Positions 9,358 to 17,971 of a stretch of DNA of 64,000 nt are shown piece after piece (position 1 is the stretch's first letter; each line of letters begins with the position of its first letter). A model generated the notes under the pieces. The model was not told the origin of the DNA. It was given only the letters and a program-made list of their open reading frames with translations, and made no database searches. Both the position numbers and the translations under genes were made by a program. The DNA is from Granulicella aggregans (lineage in GTDB: Bacteria > Acidobacteriota > Terriglobia > Terriglobales > Acidobacteriaceae). The stretch covers positions 186,001-250,000 of the forward strand of contig NZ_JACHIP010000004.1 in the NCBI RefSeq assembly GCF_014203275.1, written 5' to 3'.

Positions 9358-11742
9358 GTGAATCTGTCTTTGAAGATTGGTTCCGCGCTTATCGTTGCCG
9401 GGCTTGTGACTGCATCGGGAGTGGCGCAGCAGCCGCGTGTCTACACCGCGGCGGACTACGCGCAGGCGGAGAAGTTTCTCTCGTACAACGTGAATCCGCT
9501 GGCGTGGAAGGGCGTGGTTGCGCCGCACTGGATGGCCGATGGGCGGTTTTGGTACCGCGCCGTTGATGGGCACGAGACGACCTTCCGTATCGTCGATCCT
9601 GCGAAGAAGACGAATGGCGTTGCCTTCGATAGCTCTAAGTTGGTCGATGCTCTCAACGCGGCTTCGCCGAAGCTCAAGACTGATGCTGTTCGGCTAAAGC
9701 CTACGGAGCTTGCGTTCTCGGATGCTGGGCGGAAGCTTCGCGTCACAGTCGGCTCGAGCAACTTCGATTGTTCTCTTGCCGCGAGCTACACCTGCACGGG
9801 GCTTGATAAGCCTTCGACGGCGAAGCAGCCGTCCATGAATCTTTCTCCCGATAAGACGAAGGGAGCGTTTATTCGCGACTGGAACTTGTGGGTGCGGGAC
9901 ATTGCGAGCGGAACGGAGACCCAGCTTACGACCGATGGCGTGAAGGACTTTGGGTACGCGACGGACAACGCGGGATGGAAGCAGAGTGATGCTGCGATCC
10001 TGCTATGGTCACCGGATTCGAAGAAGATCGCGACGTTTCAGCAGGACCAGCGCAGGGATGGCGAGATGTACCTGGTCTCTGTGACCAACGGGCATCCGGT
10101 GTTGAAGACGTGGAAGTCTCCGCTGGTGGGCGATGTGAATGTGACGATGATCGAGCGCGTCATCATCAGCCTGGATACGAGGAAGATCGTGCGGCTGAAG
10201 ATGCCGCCGGATCAGCATCGCGGTACGATCTGTGACGACGTCACGTGCAGGGGAGGCAACAGCACCTGGGAGGATGTCGAGTGGTCGCCGGACGCGAAGC
10301 ACATGGCGTTTGTGTCGACGTCGCGGGACCATAAGCAGGAGTGGCTTCGCGTCGCGGACGCAACGAACGGAGAGGTTCGCGAGGTGATGCAGGAGACTGC
10401 GCCGAAGTTCTACGAGAGCGGCGACGGGATGGTGAACTGGCATTATCTGCCGGGGTCGAACGAGGTGTTGTGGTTCAGCGAACGCGACAACTGGGGCCAG
10501 CTTTATCTCTATGACCTGAGCACGGGCAAGCTGAAGAATCAGATCACGCATGGCGATGGCAACGTGACGCAGGTGCTGCATGTGGACGAGAAGAATCGCG
10601 TGATTTATTTCCTCGGCGTGGGTAAGGAGGCAGGGCGCGATCCGTACTTCGTACATCTGTACAGCGTTCGATTTGATGGGAGCGATCAGAAGCTTCTGAC
10701 GCCGGAGGATGCGAACCACGAGATCGCGTTCTCGCCGAAGTTCGACTTCTTTACGGACATTGCTTCGACGCCTGTGACGCCTGCGACTACGGTGGTGCGG
10801 ACGTTGACTGGTGCGGTCGAGATGGAGGTTGCGAAGCAGGACATCTCTGCGTTGACGGCTGCGGGATGGGTGCCTCCCGTGCCGATTACGGTGAAGGCTC
10901 GGGATGGCAAAACGGACCTTTATGGCTTTATGTTCAAGCCGACCAGCTTCGATGCGACGAAGAAGTATCCCATCGTGAACAATGTATATCCGGGGCCGCA
11001 GACGGGATCTTGCGGATCACGCGCGTTTGCGGCTGCGCATCGTGATAACCAGGCGCTTGCGGAGCTTGGGTTCATCGTTGTCTGCATCGATGGCATGGGG
11101 ACGAATCTACGGTCGAAGAGCTTTCACGAGGCCTACTACGGGAACCTTGGCGACAATACGATTCCTGACCAGGTTGCGGGGATGAAAGAGTTGGCGGCGA
11201 AGTATCCGTGGATCGATCTTGATCGCGCGGGGATGTATGGGCACTCGGGCGGAGGGAATGCGACGGCGGCGGCGATGTTCAACTATCCCGACTTCTTCAA
11301 GGTGGGGATTGCGGAGAGCGGCAATCACGACCAGCGGGATTATGAAGATGACTGGGCGGAGAAGTGGGCCGGACTGCTGGTGAAGAACGCCGATGGCACG
11401 ACCAATTATGACTCGCAGGCGAACCAGTACATTGCGAAGAACCTGAAGGGACATCTGCTGCTGGCGCATGGAACGATGGACGACAACGTTCCGCCGAACA
11501 ACACGCTGGTGCTGGTGGATGCGCTGATCAAGGCGAATAAGGACTTCGATCTGCTGATGATTCCGAATGCTGCGCATGGATATGGCGCGGCTTCGCAGTA
11601 CATGACGCGGCGGCGGTGGGACTATTTTGTGCGGTATCTGGCGGGGGATGTTCCGCCGAAGGAGTACGAGTTGAAGCCGTATGCGGCGGCCATGTCTTCG
11701 CTGAACTCGGGGCCTTCAGAGGATGAGGAAGCGACGGAGTAG
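9358..11742 (+). CDS. exported S9 family dipeptidyl peptidase (DPP IV-like)
   Basis: A 794-residue serine peptidase. The start is GTG, supported by TTTCAGGAGA eight bases upstream, and a Sec signal peptide ends at about residue 24 (SGVAQQ). Residues about 60-500 form the DPP IV-type beta-propeller, and the C-terminal alpha/beta hydrolase carries the triad: Ser630 in GHSGGG, Asp near 708-709 in GTMDDN, and His740 in NAAHGYG. DPP IV-type enzymes release N-terminal dipeptides (usually X-Pro) from peptides. An exported copy fits peptide scavenging in the periplasm. The gene is monocistronic, with repeats on both sides. Confidence 0.92.
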   Translation: MNLSLKIGSALIVAGLVTASGVAQQPRVYTAADYAQAEKFLSYNVNPLAWKGVVAPHWMADGRFWYRAVDGHETTFRIVDPAKKTNGVAFDSSKLVDALNAASPKLKTDAVRLKPTELAFSDAGRKLRVTVGSSNFDCSLAASYTCTGLDKPSTAKQPSMNLSPDKTKGAFIRDWNLWVRDIASGTETQLTTDGVKDFGYATDNAGWKQSDAAILLWSPDSKKIATFQQDQRRDGEMYLVSVTNGHPVLKTWKSPLVGDVNVTMIERVIISLDTRKIVRLKMPPDQHRGTICDDVTCRGGNSTWEDVEWSPDAKHMAFVSTSRDHKQEWLRVADATNGEVREVMQETAPKFYESGDGMVNWHYLPGSNEVLWFSERDNWGQLYLYDLSTGKLKNQITHGDGNVTQVLHVDEKNRVIYFLGVGKEAGRDPYFVHLYSVRFDGSDQKLLTPEDANHEIAFSPKFDFFTDIASTPVTPATTVVRTLTGAVEMEVAKQDISALTAAGWVPPVPITVKARDGKTDLYGFMFKPTSFDATKKYPIVNNVYPGPQTGSCGSRAFAAAHRDNQALAELGFIVVCIDGMGTNLRSKSFHEAYYGNLGDNTIPDQVAGMKELAAKYPWIDLDRAGMYGHSGGGNATAAAMFNYPDFFKVGIAESGNHDQRDYEDDWAEKWAGLLVKNADGTTNYDSQANQYIAKNLKGHLLLAHGTMDDNVPPNNTLVLVDALIKANKDFDLLMIPNAAHGYGAASQYMTRRRWDYFVRYLAGDVPPKEYELKPYAAAMSSLNSGPSEDEEATE

Positions 11743-11770
11743 TTTGTAAGGGAATTCAAGAGCAAATGCT

Positions 11771-11830
11771 AATGCGGGGGCTTTTCACAGCGCATTGCGA
11801 TGAGGCTGCAATGATTTGGTCGAGACGACG
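11771..11830 (+). repeat. G-family hairpin repeat, copy 2 (diverged)
   Basis: AATGCGGGGGCTTTTCAC...TTGGTCGAGACGACG. Same ends as the other G copies with several changes. It abuts H copy 4. Confidence 0.6.
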
Positions 11831-11847
11831 CTTCGTTGGCGGCTTGA

Positions 11848-11887
11848 TCCCACCCATGGCCAAAGGCGAGCCATGGGTGGGGCACCC
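11848..11887 (+). repeat. H-family hairpin repeat, copy 4
   Basis: TCCCACCCATGGC...GCCATGGGTGGGGCACCC, identical in core to copy 1. It lies between convergent genes. Confidence 0.85.
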
Positions 11888-11933
11888 GACGTACTTCTAT
11901 ACCTGACGTACATTTTTGTCGGTGGAACGATTG

Positions 11934-12587
11934 TTACTCTACGATCTTTCCGTCGGCGGCTTTTACGGGCGCAGCCTTTGCGTCGGGCGTGCTGGTTACC
12001 TGCCATCCGTTGGCGGTGTTGGTAAGGGTTGCGGTGGCGGCTTGCGGGCCTGAGAGATCAGTCGCGACCTGGGGGAACGCGGTCTTGGTCTCCGCGGCGC
12101 TGGCCCATGTGGGGGCATCCGAGAAGGTGTAGTGATAGGCGATCTGGGTGGTTGCGCCTACGTCCGATGTGGTCGGGGATGAGCTATCGATCGTGCTAAC
12201 CTTGCGCTGGCCATAGCAGAAGTTTCCGAAGCCGGGCTGCGTGGTGTCTGCGGTCCAGGAGGAGCGGCCTTTGTCTGAGAGGTCATAGTTCGTGACCTGC
12301 TTCGAGGCAATGATGAGGACCTTCTTCTCGGCGGTGGTGCGTGCCAGCAGGCCCTGGTCGACGAGCGCGTCGAAGGGCGCGGTCTTGCTGGTGTCGGAGG
12401 TGGTGACCTGGGTGGGAAACTGCTGCGACTGTGAGAAGAGGCAGGATGGATGGGCGCTGTAGTAAGTGTTGATGGCGCTGGTGTAGTTGATCGAGTTGTC
12501 GGCCTTCTTGTTGCACCCGATGGCGATGGCCAGGGTTGCGCCGCAGAGTGCGGCGGTGCGTAGGGAGGTGAGAGTGCGAGAGTTCAT
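11934..12587 (-). CDS. hypothetical lipoprotein
   Basis: A 217-residue protein starting MNSRTLTSLRTAALCGATLAIAIGCNKK. This is a signal peptide with a lipobox-like AIGC, so Cys25 is probably lipidated. A start 46 codons further up would bury the signal peptide and run into H repeat 5, so I reject it. The mature part is Ser/Thr-rich with a Cys pair (SCLF and NFCYG) and regions of the form YHYTFSDAPTWA. It is the last gene of a minus-strand group after the DesKR-like regulators, but the 142-base gap contains a repeat, so co-transcription is uncertain. No known family recognised. Confidence 0.75.
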   Translation of the reverse strand: MNSRTLTSLRTAALCGATLAIAIGCNKKADNSINYTSAINTYYSAHPSCLFSQSQQFPTQVTTSDTSKTAPFDALVDQGLLARTTAEKKVLIIASKQVTNYDLSDKGRSSWTADTTQPGFGNFCYGQRKVSTIDSSSPTTSDVGATTQIAYHYTFSDAPTWASAAETKTAFPQVATDLSGPQAATATLTNTANGWQVTSTPDAKAAPVKAADGKIVE

Positions 12588-12688
12588 GGTGAGGCTTCTC
12601 CTGTCACTCCTCTCGGATGCAGCGGAAGGCAGAAGGGTATGATCGTCTGCCTGAAATTGATGTTGAAAGTTGCGGAATAGGGTTGGCG

Positions 12689-12729
12689 TTTTACGTCCAC
12701 ATCTCAGAGTCGTGATGTGGGGCACCCGG
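12689..12729 (+). repeat. H-family hairpin repeat, copy 5 (CACATCTCAGA variant)
   Basis: TTTTACGTCCACATCTCAGA then TCGTGATGTGGGGCACCCG. It has the same flanks as the CCCACCCATG type but a different palindrome core. Confidence 0.8.
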
Positions 12730-13344
12730 TTAAAGCCAGCCTTTGGCTCTTGCGATTCTTGCGGCGTCGACGCGATTGGCCGCGCCCAGCTTGGCGATTG
12801 CTTCGGAGAGGTAGTTCCTCACGGTGCCGTCGGAGAGATGGAGTTCGCCGGCGATCTCGGTGCTGGTCTTGCCGTCGCCGGCGCGTTGAAGGATCTGGCG
12901 TTCGCGTTCGGAGAGTGGGTCCATCTCCGCTCCCCAGGCTTCGGTGGCGAGGGCCGGGTCGACGACGCGCTGACCGCGATGAACCTTGCGTACGGCCTCG
13001 GCGAGCTCTTTGGCGGGGCGATCTTTGAGTAGATAGGCGCGGGCACCGGAGTCGAGAGCGCGGCGAAGGTAGCCGGGTCGAGCGAAGGTGGTGAGGATGA
13101 CCGTCTTCGTGGCCGGGTGATTAGACTGAAGCTCTTTCGCGAGCTCGAGGCCGGTCATGATGGGCATCTCGATGTCGGTGACGAGGATGTCGGGCTTGAG
13201 TTTGATGACGGCGTCGAGGGCTTCGCGACCATTGGCGGCGCAGGCCATGACGCGGAGATCTTCTTCCATCTCGAGCAGAGCGGCGAGCGCGCCGAGGACC
13301 ATCGCCTGGTCTTCGGCCAGGACTACTCGAATTGCGTTTGCCAA
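12730..13344 (-). CDS. NarL/FixJ-type response regulator (DesR-like)
   Basis: A 204-residue two-domain regulator. The receiver (1-120) has the acidic pair at E11/D12, the phosphoacceptor D57 in ILVTDIEMP, and the switch Thr and Lys (LTTFARPG, LLKDRP). A LuxR-type helix-turn-helix occupies about 140-200 (LSERERQILQ...TSTEIAGELHLSDGTVRNYLSEAIAKLG). It starts 2 bases after the histidine kinase stop, so the two are translated as a pair. By analogy with DesKR and LiaSR-like systems next to ABC-2 exporters, it probably controls the exporter genes upstream. That target is an inference from position. Confidence 0.92.
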   Translation of the reverse strand: MANAIRVVLAEDQAMVLGALAALLEMEEDLRVMACAANGREALDAVIKLKPDILVTDIEMPIMTGLELAKELQSNHPATKTVILTTFARPGYLRRALDSGARAYLLKDRPAKELAEAVRKVHRGQRVVDPALATEAWGAEMDPLSERERQILQRAGDGKTSTEIAGELHLSDGTVRNYLSEAIAKLGAANRVDAARIARAKGWL

Positions 13345-13346
13345 GG

Positions 13347-14501
13347 TCAGGCCTCCTTCACAACGGCGGTGGGAACGGTGATGGGCAGCTCGATCAGGAG
13401 GCGCGTGCCGTGCTCGCTTTGGATGCTGAACCTGCCGCCGAGTGCTTGCACTCGCTCTCGCATTCCGCGCAGGCCGTTGCCTTCGTGCCTTACGCTATGG
13501 GCTCCATCGTCTTCGACGAGCAGGGCGTGAAAGCCGTCGGTGGTCTGTTCGAAGCGCATGAGGCACTTGGTGGCTTCGGCATGGCGCACGATGTTGGTTA
13601 CGGCTTCGCGGATGGCGAGTGAGAGCACGGTCTCTTCGGTGGCGCGGAGGTTGCTCTCCGCGTCTGGCACGGCTTCGCAGGCGAGAGCGACGCCGGCTGA
13701 TTCGAGGGTGCGCTTGGCGGCTGCGAGCTCGGCGGCGAGGCCACGGGCGCGGTAGCCGCCGATGGTCTCGCGGACCTCGGCGAGTGCTGTGCGCGCGGTG
13801 CTCTCGACGTCGGCGATCTCTCGTGCGGCTCGCTCCGGGTCACGTTCTATAAGCCTCCCTGCAAGCTCTGCCTTCAACACGATTACGGACAGCGTGTGGC
13901 CGAGGACATCATGCAGGTCGCGTGCGATGCGTTCGCGTTCGGCGACTGCGGCGAGCTGCTGAATCTCTTCCTGCGCCATGGCGAGCTTGACGTTCATGAA
14001 CTTCTGTCGCGCCATCCACATATTCGAGACGCCGCCGACGACGAGGAAGAGCGCCGGGATGGCGTAGTTCAGGACGTTATTTTCGAGCAGGTATCCTTCG
14101 CCCACGAGCAGCGCAAAGTCGAGGGCGATGAGCGCGCCCACGAGGCGGCTATTCGGAAGGACAAAGGGAAGTATGCAGGAGGCGTAAAGGAAGAAGGTCG
14201 ATCCGCCGCTATTGAAGGGCAGAGTGGCCATGCCGAGAAGGACGAAGATGCCGAGGATGCCGAGACTGATGGAGGTGACTTCGATGACGTCGAGGCAGAC
14301 GTAGAGGAAGAGAAAGAACGCGTAGATCGCGAGGTTCTGAAGCCAGTAGCGCAGGTTGTGGCGAAAGACGGGCTCGAAGAAGAAGAAGATGGAGTAGGCG
14401 AGCCAGATGTAAATGCCGGGCGAAGGGCGGGAGAGTGGCGGAAGGAATCTGCGCCAGCCCTGGCGTTTCGCGGGTTCGATCTTGCATCCTGTCCAGCTCA
14501 T
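13347..14501 (-). CDS. DesK-like sensor histidine kinase
   Basis: A 384-residue membrane histidine kinase. Residues about 28-165 hold five or six hydrophobic segments with no periplasmic sensor domain, as in DesK. The HisKA_3 dimerisation domain has the phosphoacceptor His197 in ERIARDLHDVLGH. The HATPase_c domain (about 280-384) shows the N-box (AIREAVTNIVRHAEAT) and G-box (GNGLRGMRERVQALGG). Such kinases sense membrane state or membrane-active compounds. The partner regulator is directly downstream. Confidence 0.93.
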   Translation of the reverse strand: MSWTGCKIEPAKRQGWRRFLPPLSRPSPGIYIWLAYSIFFFFEPVFRHNLRYWLQNLAIYAFFLFLYVCLDVIEVTSISLGILGIFVLLGMATLPFNSGGSTFFLYASCILPFVLPNSRLVGALIALDFALLVGEGYLLENNVLNYAIPALFLVVGGVSNMWMARQKFMNVKLAMAQEEIQQLAAVAERERIARDLHDVLGHTLSVIVLKAELAGRLIERDPERAAREIADVESTARTALAEVRETIGGYRARGLAAELAAAKRTLESAGVALACEAVPDAESNLRATEETVLSLAIREAVTNIVRHAEATKCLMRFEQTTDGFHALLVEDDGAHSVRHEGNGLRGMRERVQALGGRFSIQSEHGTRLLIELPITVPTAVVKEA

Positions 14502-14552
14502 CTTCTTGTCCCAAAAGTGTAGCGTGCGGTGGTGCTCTAAGTGTCCAGAGGG

Positions 14553-14570
14553 TCCGGGGCTAAAGCCCCA
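14553..14570 (+). repeat. K-family short palindrome, copy 1
   Basis: TCCGGGGCTAAAGCCCCA, an 18-base palindrome seen again at 32.55 and 63.45 kb. Confidence 0.7.
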
Positions 14571-14612
14571 AGTTACTGCCAGAAAGCGAGACCAGGGTTG
14601 TTCGACAAGCTC

Positions 14613-15425
14613 TTATGCGTTGCGTTCCTTGCGTTGGAAGACCAGCCAGAAGAGGCCCAGCATCACCAGCGTAAACCCGGCCAGTGAGTTCCAGTGAGTC
14701 ATCAAAGAGCTTCCTGGCTGCTGGTATCCATAGACGCTGAGCATCAACTGGGCGAGATGATACATGGGCATGACCGGGGCGAGATGCTGGAGCCAGTGCG
14801 GCATGTACTTGATCGGCATCCAGAGTCCGCTGAGGTAAGACATGGGCAGATAGATCAGATTCACGAGCCCAGGGGCCGCGTTCGCCGGCATCAGCAAGGC
14901 CAGCAGTAAGCCCATGCTGGCGAAGCTGACCGAGCCCGCGAGGGTGACGCCGAGCATCTTCGCCAGCTCGATGGCGGTGATGGAGACTCCGCCAAAGGCC
15001 ACGCCGATTCCGGTAAGTATGCTGACGATGATGACGCCGAAGGCCATGGCCGAAGCGCACTTCGCGAAGAGATAGGCCATTACGGGCATGGGGCTTGCGC
15101 GCTTCAACTCCAGCCAACCGGAGTTCAGCTCCGACGCCAGGCCGACGCCAATGCCGAAGAGTGCCGCGCCAATCAGGCCGAAGCATGCGTATCCGCCCAA
15201 CATGTACTTGGTGATGTTCACGCCTCCCTCAACTACGTGCTTGTTCGGGAGCCCGAAGAGTACATAGAACATCAAGGGGAAGCCGATGACCGCGAGCGAA
15301 AAGGACTTCGCCCGCAGTAGATGCAGGAACTCGTACTTCGTCTCAAGACGATAGGTCTTGAACGACTGCGCGGAGTTGATGGTGGAGCTTGCGCCAACGT
15401 TGAGGGCGGTGGATGTGGTCGACAT
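14613..15425 (-). CDS. ABC-2 type transporter permease
   Basis: A 270-residue membrane protein with about six hydrophobic helices (SLAVIGFPLMFYVLFGL, LGGYACFGLIGAALFGIGVGLA, VIIVSILTGIGVAFG, FASMGLLLALLM and others). The arrangement, an N-terminal cytoplasmic segment followed by six spans with PGLVNLIYLPMSYLSGLWMP, fits ABC-2 permeases that export drugs, lipids or polysaccharides. It lies between the ATPase gene and the DesK-like kinase, all on the minus strand. A dimer with the ATPase is expected. Substrate unknown. Confidence 0.9.
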   Translation of the reverse strand: MSTTSTALNVGASSTINSAQSFKTYRLETKYEFLHLLRAKSFSLAVIGFPLMFYVLFGLPNKHVVEGGVNITKYMLGGYACFGLIGAALFGIGVGLASELNSGWLELKRASPMPVMAYLFAKCASAMAFGVIIVSILTGIGVAFGGVSITAIELAKMLGVTLAGSVSFASMGLLLALLMPANAAPGLVNLIYLPMSYLSGLWMPIKYMPHWLQHLAPVMPMYHLAQLMLSVYGYQQPGSSLMTHWNSLAGFTLVMLGLFWLVFQRKERNA

Positions 15426-15505
15426 GGCTGTCTCCTGTTCTTTGATTCTCTTGAGGAAGGTGTGAGCGGACTTGCGCGAATGACGCGGAAGAACGAGGTG
15501 GGCGG

Positions 15506-15545
15506 TTTACGTCCCACATCTCAGAATCGAGATGTGGGGCACCCG
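15506..15545 (+). repeat. H-family hairpin repeat, copy 6 (CACATCTCAGA variant)
   Basis: TTTACGTCCCACATCTCAGA then ATCGAGATGTGGGGCACCC, between the ABC ATPase and permease genes. The repeat therefore lies inside a probable operon. Confidence 0.8.
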
Positions 15546-15547
15546 GT

Positions 15548-16498
15548 CTACTTTTTGGTTAGTTCGAGGAATGCGTCTTCGAGCGCGGGGCTGGCTATTT
15601 CGAGGCCACTGAGAGCTTCATCGTTCAGCAGCATGATGCGGACGACTGTCTCTGCATTTGTAGCGGTTACGGTTATAAATTTACCGCTGCGCTCGACACC
15701 GGTCACGCCGCTGAGAGCTTTGAGATAGTCCACCGTAAGGATGGTTGAGCACTTGATTTTGCGGCCGCCGCTGAAGTTCTTGATCTCTGCTGGGGTGCCT
15801 TCGCTGACGACGTGTCCCTTGTTGATCACGATGACGCGGTCGGCGAGCGCGTCGGCTTCTTCGAGATAGTGCGTTGTGAGCAGCACGGTCTTGCCCTGCT
15901 CCTTCAAGGAGCGGATCTGCTGCCAGAGACCGCGACGGGCTTCGATGTCCATGCCGACAGTGGGCTCGTCGAGAAAGACGAGGTCGGGGTCGCCGCAGAC
16001 TGCGAGGGCGAAGAGGAGGCGCTGCTTCTGGCCTCCGCTGAGCTCTCCGAAGAACTTATTCTCGATGCCTTCGAGCTGCGCGATCCGAACTACTTCGGCG
16101 ACAGGCAACGGCTTTGGGTAGTAGCTGCGAAAGAGGTCAATGTGCTCGCGGACCTTGATGGTGTCAGTGACGCGGGCTACCTGGAGCATCGCGCCTACGC
16201 GGGTTCTTGAGGCGGCGTCTCGCGGGTCGGCACCGAAGATGCGGACTGTGCCGCTGGTGGGTGACGCGAGGCCGAGCATCAAGCGGACGGCGGTGGATTT
16301 GCCCGCGCCGTTTGGGCCTAATAGCGCGACGACCTCGCCGGCTTGGAGCGAGAGGTTGAGGCCGTCGAGCGCTGTCGTCGCGCCGTACTTCTTCGCGACA
16401 GCTTGCAGCGTCGCGATCTTTTGTCCGGGTAAGGCGCGATGTGTGGATGCGGAAGTCGCTGTTTCAGTCTTGTCATATGTGGGTGCGGTGGCGCTCAT
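15548..16498 (-). CDS. ABC transporter ATP-binding protein
   Basis: A 316-residue ATPase that powers the adjacent permease. The Walker A motif is GPNGAGKST (61-69), the signature LSGGQKQRL, the Walker B LVFLDEPTVGMD, and the switch His is in LLTTHYLEEADALADR. A C-terminal extension (about 240-316) follows, as in drug and polysaccharide exporters such as DrrA. The N-terminal 28 residues are Ser/Thr-rich and precede the domain. It is the first gene of the ATPase-permease-kinase-regulator group. Confidence 0.95.
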   Translation of the reverse strand: MSATAPTYDKTETATSASTHRALPGQKIATLQAVAKKYGATTALDGLNLSLQAGEVVALLGPNGAGKSTAVRLMLGLASPTSGTVRIFGADPRDAASRTRVGAMLQVARVTDTIKVREHIDLFRSYYPKPLPVAEVVRIAQLEGIENKFFGELSGGQKQRLLFALAVCGDPDLVFLDEPTVGMDIEARRGLWQQIRSLKEQGKTVLLTTHYLEEADALADRVIVINKGHVVSEGTPAEIKNFSGGRKIKCSTILTVDYLKALSGVTGVERSGKFITVTATNAETVVRIMLLNDEALSGLEIASPALEDAFLELTKK

Positions 16499-16629
16499 CG
16501 TGTGCTCTCCTTGTCTGGATCTCTGTCGAAGAATTTCTCGACTACGAAGACAAGAATGCGCCTGAATGGGCGATGGCCACAGTGCGGAACGTCACGAGGG
16601 CGAAGTGACAGTTGTCATACGCGCTGCGG

Positions 16630-17910
16630 CTAGTCCTTTATGGCTCGTTTCAGGGCTTCGAGGTAGCTGTATCCCCAGGTCGTGTCAGGAAGGAGGACAT
16701 GGTCCTCGGTCCACTCATTCCAGGCGGCGACGTAGATGAATTTCGAGTGCTTGTCGGATGCGACGATGTGGCGGGCGGCTCGGACTACGCGCTCAAACTG
16801 GTCGGGCGAGCGGTTGATGGCGATGGAGGCGAACTCCTCGAAGCGTGGACTGTCGTCCCAACCGACCTGACAGCAGGGATAGAACGGCACGCTAACTTTC
16901 TCGCGCATCGCTTTCCAGGATGCGATGCCTTCGGACGCGCCTACTCCGTAAGGGATGCGCGAGCCTGGCGGCTTCGCTCCGTAGGTCCATCCGAAGGTGC
17001 CGTACTGGGTTGCGCTGTCGACGCCAAATGCGGCAAGGTCGCCGGCGATGGAGTCGTAGCCGCTGCATAGCTGCAGGTGAAGCCTGGGGAAGCCGAGGGC
17101 TGCTCCGCGTTGACGCATGGTTTCGAGGGCGCGCTTAAGGCCGTCTTTGCCGAGTTGCTGGATCACCTTGCCGGCATCGAAGATGGCGAAGAGCGGAGCG
17201 CCGTCGATGTGGAGATAGTTCGATTGGCTGAAGTAGTGTTCGGCGCAGTAATCGGCGACGCGTTCGAAGTCGGCCAGTGTATGCACCTGCGGCAGCAGCG
17301 GAGCGGCGAGGTCGGGCGAGCGAGCGGGGTAGACGTTCTTCCAGTCGTGATTGGCCCACATGACGGCGAACTTAAGGCGGTCGCGATTGGGGGCCTTCAG
17401 TAGGCCTTGCTCTAGCTGCTCCTCGTAGAACTGGGTGCCTTCGTGCCAGTACCAGTCGATGAGCCAGGCATCGACTCCGTGATCGGCGGCGAGGTCCACT
17501 TCTTTCGCTGCCCATACGGGGTCGGACTCGTCGTAGTAGCCCCACAGGGGATAGTGCGGCATGGTGTGGCCGGGGAAGAGCGGACGCGCGTTGCGCAGGG
17601 CGTCGAACTCCGTCCAGCCCTTGCCGAAGCGCGCTTCCATGAACGGCGATGGGTGCCAGCTTGGGAAGTTGTAGACGACGACCTGGACGTCCTTTGGCTT
17701 GGCGAGCGTGGAGGTGCCGAGAGCTTCATGCAGCTTCTGATCGGTGAAGTATCCGTCGACAGCGGCCTCGCCTACGAGCGCATTTGGAAGGCTTGCGAAG
17801 ACTGGCTTTGCGATGTGGTTGCTGGCTAAGGTCTGTGCAGCGAGAGAATCGGGAATTCCGCTGGCAAGACCCGCGCCCAAGGCGGAGGTGATAAAGGAAC
17901 GTCGCTTCAT
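16630..17910 (-). CDS. Tat-exported GH99-like / WbsX-type protein
   Basis: A 426-residue protein with a twin-arginine signal (KRRSFITSALGAGLASG). It contains motifs of the glycosyltransferase WbsX/GH99-like TIM-barrel family: YPLWGYYDESDPVWAAKEVDLAADHGVDAW, WLIDWYWHEG, then YFSQSNYLHIDGAPLFAIFD and AAWNEWTEDHVLLPD near the C-terminus. GH99 enzymes act on alpha-mannosides (endo-alpha-mannanase or mannosidase), and the acidic residues in DWYWHEG and NEWTE are candidates for catalysis. The export signal argues for degrading a sugar polymer rather than O-antigen synthesis. The gene stands alone. Substrate not shown. Confidence 0.8.
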   Translation of the reverse strand: MKRRSFITSALGAGLASGIPDSLAAQTLASNHIAKPVFASLPNALVGEAAVDGYFTDQKLHEALGTSTLAKPKDVQVVVYNFPSWHPSPFMEARFGKGWTEFDALRNARPLFPGHTMPHYPLWGYYDESDPVWAAKEVDLAADHGVDAWLIDWYWHEGTQFYEEQLEQGLLKAPNRDRLKFAVMWANHDWKNVYPARSPDLAAPLLPQVHTLADFERVADYCAEHYFSQSNYLHIDGAPLFAIFDAGKVIQQLGKDGLKRALETMRQRGAALGFPRLHLQLCSGYDSIAGDLAAFGVDSATQYGTFGWTYGAKPPGSRIPYGVGASEGIASWKAMREKVSVPFYPCCQVGWDDSPRFEEFASIAINRSPDQFERVVRAARHIVASDKHSKFIYVAAWNEWTEDHVLLPDTTWGYSYLEALKRAIKD

Positions 17911-17971
17911 AGGCCTCTCAAAACTCAGAACGACTCTACAGCACGAAAGACGGGCATCGCGAGTCGCTCGC

